DNA from: Adineta steineri
Lineage: Eukaryota; Rotifera; Eurotatoria; Adinetida; Adinetidae
Length of the DNA stretch: 64,000 nt
Direction: 5' to 3'
Assembly: GCA_905250115.1 (NCBI GenBank)
Contig: CAJNOI010000137.1
Span: 192,398-256,397, forward strand
Shown here: positions 59,928 through 64,000 of the stretch, in pieces
Numbering within the stretch: the first letter of the stretch is position 1
Layout: each line of letters begins with the position of its first letter
Made by a program: the position numbers and the translations under genes
Notes under the pieces: generated by a model
Databases searched by the model: none
What the model saw: the letters and a program-made list of their open reading frames with translations, nothing else
What the model was told of the DNA's origin: nothing

Positions 59928-61221
59928 TCAGTCTTCATCTTTTGCAGTGTACTTGCAATTGCAGATATGAAGATCAGCGTCAAAAGAAGCACGATTGCAA
60001 GTACGACCATCACGACGAGCATAATCTATCGTATTATTGTCAAAAGACCAATCAGAACATTTACCACAACGTCCACAAGCTCGACCGCCACAAAAAAGTT
60101 CTATTTCAGAAAATAATGCTGTTGCTCGTGCACTTCCTAAACGAAAATGTGTATTATTTATTAAAACTTAACAAGCATAATATCTTGAGGGTGTGGGTGT
60201 GGGTGTCTCTTCTTCGCCTATACCAGCGCCGATTTTTATCTACATTTACGTCCCAACTACATCCTCACTCACATCCGCACCAGAACATGCAACCATACAG
60301 TTGTTTATTTTAATTTTCGTAAGTGAAAATAGAATCAACTATGTTTTATTGCTATTTAGGAAAATTTAAAATTCTCCTATTGGGGAAATTAAAATTTAAA
60401 ATTTTCCTAGGGGGAGCTAAAATATTGAATTCTTCTTACAAAAACCATAAAAAAGAAAACAATTTTAATTTCTTCTGTAATATATATGAATCTTAATCAT
60501 TTTCTAATTTATATTTTAGATGATCAACTAAAGCGTCTTGCCAATTTTATTATCACTGCACGATCTATGACTTACATTCTCTGCACCTCGAGTCAATGTT
60601 TTTTGGGAAATATCATACTAAAAATTTATTCAAATTGAACGTCTGAAACATACCTGCCACTATTGTTGGTGCTTGTTGACGTTCAACTTCGACAGGTTTT
60701 TCTCGAACGTGAATAATACGATTCCACCCTATTCTTTCACTTTCTTCTCTAATCAGCTCAAGTCTAGTTCCTTGCGAGAGTTGAGTCAAATCTATATTGA
60801 ATTGATCAATCTTTTGTTTAAGTCTTCTTAAATCCGGTTCAATATAATCCTCAGTTCTTTTTAAGTCAACTAATTCATCTGAGAAATCTTTGAATTCATT
60901 TGTAGTTTTCATAGATTTTGAATCCATGAGCTGATTAGCTTGCTGACGCGCATATTCAGCTGTTTGCTGAACTTTTTCAATTGTAATCTTCTCCCATGTA
61001 TTGATTTCTTCAATAACTGGATTGCTTGAGTTGTCTGGTTTTTCTGTCTTGCTGATTTTCTCTTGTAGTTTATTACGCTCTTCAATGAGTTGTTCCATCT
61101 CATTAAATAATATTTTACGATGACTTTCGAAATCCTTTGTGCAGAAGTAACCGTCACAACCTACGCAATGAATAATTCCCGCTGGCTTTTGACAAGTGGA
61201 ACATCGGTTTGATTTGGCCAT
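59928..61221 (-). CDS. B-box/coiled-coil protein with Cys-rich tail
   Basis: Exons 61221-60654 and 60136-59928 splice in phase (VAG|SARATALF) to 258 residues. Residues 1-35 form a B-box-like zinc finger: MAKSNRCSTCQKPAG, then CVGCDGYFCTKDFESH. Residues about 36-185 are a long coiled coil (EMEQLIEERNKLQEKISK, VDLKRTEDYIEPDLRRL). Exon 2 adds a Cys-rich tail, FCGGRACGRCGKCSDW, then DGRTCNRASFDADLHICNCK, resembling a second zinc or disulfide module. The layout resembles TRIM proteins without RING and is common in bdelloids. No catalytic domain, so an adaptor role is likely. The 517-base intron carries a TGTGGG foldback unit. Plus-strand frames over exon 2 are shadows. A start 30 bases upstream (61251) is in frame. 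Confidence 0.75.
60183..60285. repeat. TGTGGG foldback unit 2, inside intron
   Basis: GGGTGTGGGTGTGGGTGT (60189-60206) is two and a half TGTGGG units; 60-80 bases on, CATCCTCACTCACATCC supplies a C-rich partner. TGTGGG is, as I recall, the bdelloid telomere repeat of Adineta vaga. It lies in the intron of the B-box gene. Confidence 0.55.
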
Positions 61222-62225
61222 TTCTATGAGTATAATACAATGGGATGCCATTGATGAATATTGATCAAAGTAGAGAGTTTGCTTACCTAATGTATTACAA
61301 TAGTGGAAAGAATGTGGCCGATACTGAAGTTTAGAAATATATACGAAATAAAAGATTATCGATCTGAAATTGTTGAAGTAAGGACAAAATATATGATCTT
61401 ATTCTTCATCAATATTAGTAGTAGAATATTTTTATAATAATATCATGAGAAAACATATATACATATATAAATGTTCTAATTCTTGATTTTTTAAAATAAA
61501 TAAAAAAGCCTGACGAAGGAGGCATCAACCTACCGAAACGTCACTAGAATTAAATTCATTTAAAGGAAGAGTATATCTATAAACTTAATTCATGTGCTTC
61601 CTCAACAAATTACAATCGCGTGATGACTGAAAAAAGTTTACCGTGTGAGTCCAGGTTTGTTCGACAATAAAATACTTCAGTCCAGATGCAATCAATATTT
61701 TGCTTTAGTAATTCAATAATACTTACTTTCTTCAAGAAAAATCGCTGTAGTAGATGTTCTCTAACCTTAACTTTTTCGCTTTCTTGTGAGAAAAAGAACA
61801 AAAGGTGAGTTTATATGTGCTTCAATCAACCAAAGAGAAGAAAAAGCCAACATAAATTCATTTTACCTTTCACGATCCTTATCAAAGAACGAAGACATTT
61901 ACGTCATCCTTTCTTCTGTTGATAAAAAAATGCAAACGAATGATTTTTGAAAACGGCGTTGAGATAACAGGTAGAGATGAAAAACATTGTATTATAATGT
62001 TGCAACTTCGATTCCTCCAAAGAGAGTTACTCATAGAGAATTTTCAACTAGCTTTACGATGATTATTATTTTGTCAAGTCAAAATGAAACAAAGCTACGT
62101 AGTTTTAAATCTGATAGTCAAACAAGATAAATCAATCACATAAAGAGCTTTTATGATAGTAACCCTGACGAATAAATGCGATTGAATAAATTAAAATGTT
62201 TAGAAATCTATTATTCTTAGCAAGT

Positions 62226-62303
62226 GAAAAATCTTGAGGGTGTGAATGTGAGTGCTGATAACGACGAAACTGCACATCCATACCCTCAAGATTTTTCTTT
62301 TGA
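62226..62303. repeat. TGTGAG foldback unit 3
   Basis: AAAAATCTTGAGGGT and its complement ACCCTCAAGATTTTT flank a GTGTGAATGTGAGTG arm and a CACATCC arm, so the outer 15 bases pair exactly. The TCTTGAGGGTGTG start is shared with unit 2. Confidence 0.7.
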
Positions 62304-62639
62304 TGCGTGCGCTTAGATAATTAATGAAACGTAGGAAGATATTTCCTTAGTTAGAATTTTACTGATGTAGGCTTAAAAAATGAAAAAGTTTTATATATTT
62401 AAATATTCAAAAAACAAAAAAAAAATGCTCAGCACAATGAAAACTGGATCTTCGTTTCGAGTTGAATCAACACTATTGCTGTAGGTAGCCCTCACATAAA
62501 CTCTAGTGGCTAAGAGTCTCCGTACAAAATTTATAAACTATAGCAGAAGTATGTGGTTTACTGCAGCAGAAATTTTGAACTTGATCGAGATTCAACAAAG
62601 TTATTTATATGGCTCAGCATGATCGTTAGTAATAAAGGC

Positions 62640-62725
62640 CGTAGAAACGGATGTGGGTGTGATTGTCGCTTCTCTTGGTCCTCATTCATATCCATACCAA
62701 CACTCACATTCACCCATGATAAACC
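62640..62725. repeat. TGTGGG foldback unit 4
   Basis: GGATGTGGGTGTGATTGTCG is followed by CATATCCATACC and CACTCACATTCACCC. Same arm order as unit 2, including a trailing ACCAGAAC in both. Confidence 0.6.
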
Positions 62726-63399
62726 AGAACGACTTCAGCAACAGAAATTTCATCTTTTTCTTTTGATAGTTTCATTGTTTTTGTAATTAATTGTTTTGAT
62801 GCTTTTGAGTTTTTATATGATGGTCAATATCAGCTTTTTCTCGATAATGTACTGAAAACTGCTGATTGCCAGCAACGCATGTGGTTTGAGTTGCATGAAG
62901 TTTGTATTCTTTTAAAAATAACTCATATTCCGTGATCTTTAACCATTCTCTATTAAGTATTCCTTTTTCAACTTCTTTTTTTTCGATTTATCACTGGATG
63001 ATATTTGTGACTCGATTGTTACTGATGCTTCACTATCTCCATCTTGATCAAGATGGCTATCATTAGCATCAGTAAAATTTTGCTGCTGAGTAAAAATGTT
63101 ACAGCTTATTATATTCTTAATCAACGACGAACAATAGTCCGAAGATTGTGTATAATGAATTGAAAGATTTGGATGATTAGTAGAACATACTTCAGAAAGA
63201 AAGATATCGGTAAAGAACGACCTCAGCAGGTAGCGTATATATTGACCGTTTTTATTAACTATTAGAAATCCGATATCGCCATTTTAATAATTTCCATTAT
63301 ACAACAAAGACGACAAAAAAGCAACAATATGCATCACTAAGACTTCATCGGATATGTATGCAATAATAATGTATTAGAACTGAAATTGAGTTAAAAATG

Positions 63400-63475
63400 A
63401 AAAGCAGATAATATTTTAAAAAGCAGAAAAAAAACTGAAAAAGCAGAAGCGACAGAAAAAAAGCAGAAGAGGTGG
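63400..63475. repeat. GCAGAA-rich simple sequence
   Basis: AAGCAGA words recur about every 8-18 bases across this stretch with poly-A between them; low-complexity, not obviously coding. Confidence 0.5.
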
Positions 63476-63622
63476 TAACCTTGGTTGCAAAGTTTTATTG
63501 AAGTTCATAATATAGAGTGAAAATAAATGTTAGTCTGTATTGTGTAATGTTTTATAAGAGTAATATACTTAATAGAGTAATAAAATATCAATGAATAAAT
63601 AAAGGTTAACCATCAATAAGCC

Positions 63623-64000
63623 TTAACAATGCAAGAGAACACTGACGGTATTATCCTCTTTGTTTGAAACAACAATATCGGGTTTGTTATCACTGTTAAC
63701 ATCAACGGCTGCTACTGAATATGGTAGACTACCAACTATGTAATTAGTTTCACTATAATAAAAGGTGCCGTTGCCTGCGTTAAGAAGAATATTGAGGTTG
63801 CCATTGACAACGTCTACAACGGTAATATCGAGTTTATTGTCGCCATTCACATCAACGACTGCTACTGCTTGAGGGTACATACCAGCTGTGTAAGTAGTTT
63901 GAGCCTTAAAGGTGCCATTGCCTGTGTTGAGAAGGATACTGACGGTATTATCGCCATAGTTTGCAACAATAATATCGGATTTATTGTCGCTATTCACATC
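63623..64000 (-). CDS. FG-GAP/VCBS propeller protein, C-terminal part (cut by window end)
   Basis: Open from the right edge to TGA-type stop at 63623; 125 residues visible. Three blade loops: DVNSDNKSDIIV, DVNGDNKLDITV and DVNSDNKPDIVV, each followed by TVSILLNTGNGTF-type strands. The C-terminus VSVLLHC matches ILLNQC of the propeller gene at 9134-10896, so both probably end a ring with a conserved Cys. Blades here are more regular (NGTF, YTAG, repeated) than in the other gene, pointing to recent blade duplication or to a bacterial-like VCBS type. N-terminal exons lie beyond the window. Extracellular surface protein of unknown ligand. Confidence 0.85.
   Translation of the reverse strand, partial: DVNSDNKSDIIVANYGDNTVSILLNTGNGTFKAQTTYTAGMYPQAVAVVDVNGDNKLDITVVDVVNGNLNILLNAGNGTFYYSETNYIVGSLPYSVAAVDVNSDNKPDIVVSNKEDNTVSVLLHC

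Larger units (their letters stand above)
61222..63622. other. intergenic with repeat units
   Basis: Holds two foldback units (62226-62303, 62640-62725), the CTGACGA/GAAACGTC motif at 61510-61542, and GCAGAA-rich simple sequence at 63400-63475. A short acidic/Lys frame at 62939-63124 (minus) is not clearly a gene. Confidence 0.5.

Noticed and set aside
59897-60313. Plus-strand frames with Cys/His-rich translation
   Set aside because: They are antisense shadows of exon 2 of the B-box gene and of the TGTGGG unit.
62939-63124. Minus-strand frame with acidic and Lys-rich ends
   Set aside because: Only 61 residues, low complexity, no leader or splice partner recognised.
1-64000. CRISPR array, rRNA or bacterial operon
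   Set aside because: No regularly spaced identical repeats, no rRNA core sequence, and splice-interrupted animal genes throughout.

Overview
The window is animal nuclear DNA, very AT-rich, with compact multi-exon genes, many introns of about 45-60 nt and two 100-N assembly gaps (4705-4804, 16840-16939). The gene mix points to a bdelloid rotifer (Rotaria/Adineta type): metazoan regulators (a TCF/LEF factor, an Lhx6/8-type LIM-homeobox gene, a TOG-domain protein, three rhodopsin-type receptors), FG-GAP/VCBS propeller proteins, a mono-ADP-ribosyltransferase fold, Ly6/uPAR-like and B-box/coiled-coil proteins, and two short hydrophilic Grg1/LEA-like proteins. Species assignment is inference from family recall; no search was run.

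Layout. 0-17.4 kb: 3' exon of a GPCR, a secreted 8-Cys peptide, a gene start cut by a gap, a 4-kb gene-free block with a large foldback repeat, a type II membrane FG-GAP propeller, a PLAC8 protein, an ART-fold protein, a second GPCR cut by a gap and the start of a probable mitochondrial protein. 18.5-26.4 kb: an EGF plus STRA6-like fusion gene, the Lhx6/8-like gene and a small secreted protein. 26.8-37.9 kb is gene-dense: an ALDH8A1-like gene with a nested antisense membrane-protein gene in its long intron, a convergent fusion of a Cys/Met-metabolism PLP enzyme with a cytidine-deaminase-like domain, a two-TOG XMAP215-like protein and a secreted Cys-rich repeat protein. 39.9-50.7 kb: a probable glycosyltransferase, the two Grg1/LEA-like paralogs, TCF/LEF and a third GPCR. 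51.9-64 kb: two small secreted proteins, a GH3 glycosidase, a Ly6-like protein, a coding fragment with an AT-hook, a B-box/Cys-tail protein, a cluster of TGTGGG/TGTGAG foldback units and an FG-GAP protein running off the right edge.

Genes were rebuilt by joining open frames across GT..AG boundaries. In each multi-exon model given with exon coordinates the phases agree and the spliced frame is open, so these models are the main added value. There is no operon logic; neighbours are mostly unrelated. Points of most interest are the PLP-enzyme/deaminase fusion, the EGF-STRA6 fusion, the ART-fold protein that has lost its catalytic signature, the nested gene ending 8 nt from a host splice donor, the Grg1/LEA-like pair (relevant to desiccation tolerance), and several foldback repeats not explained by any gene. 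No tRNA, rRNA or CRISPR array was recognised.
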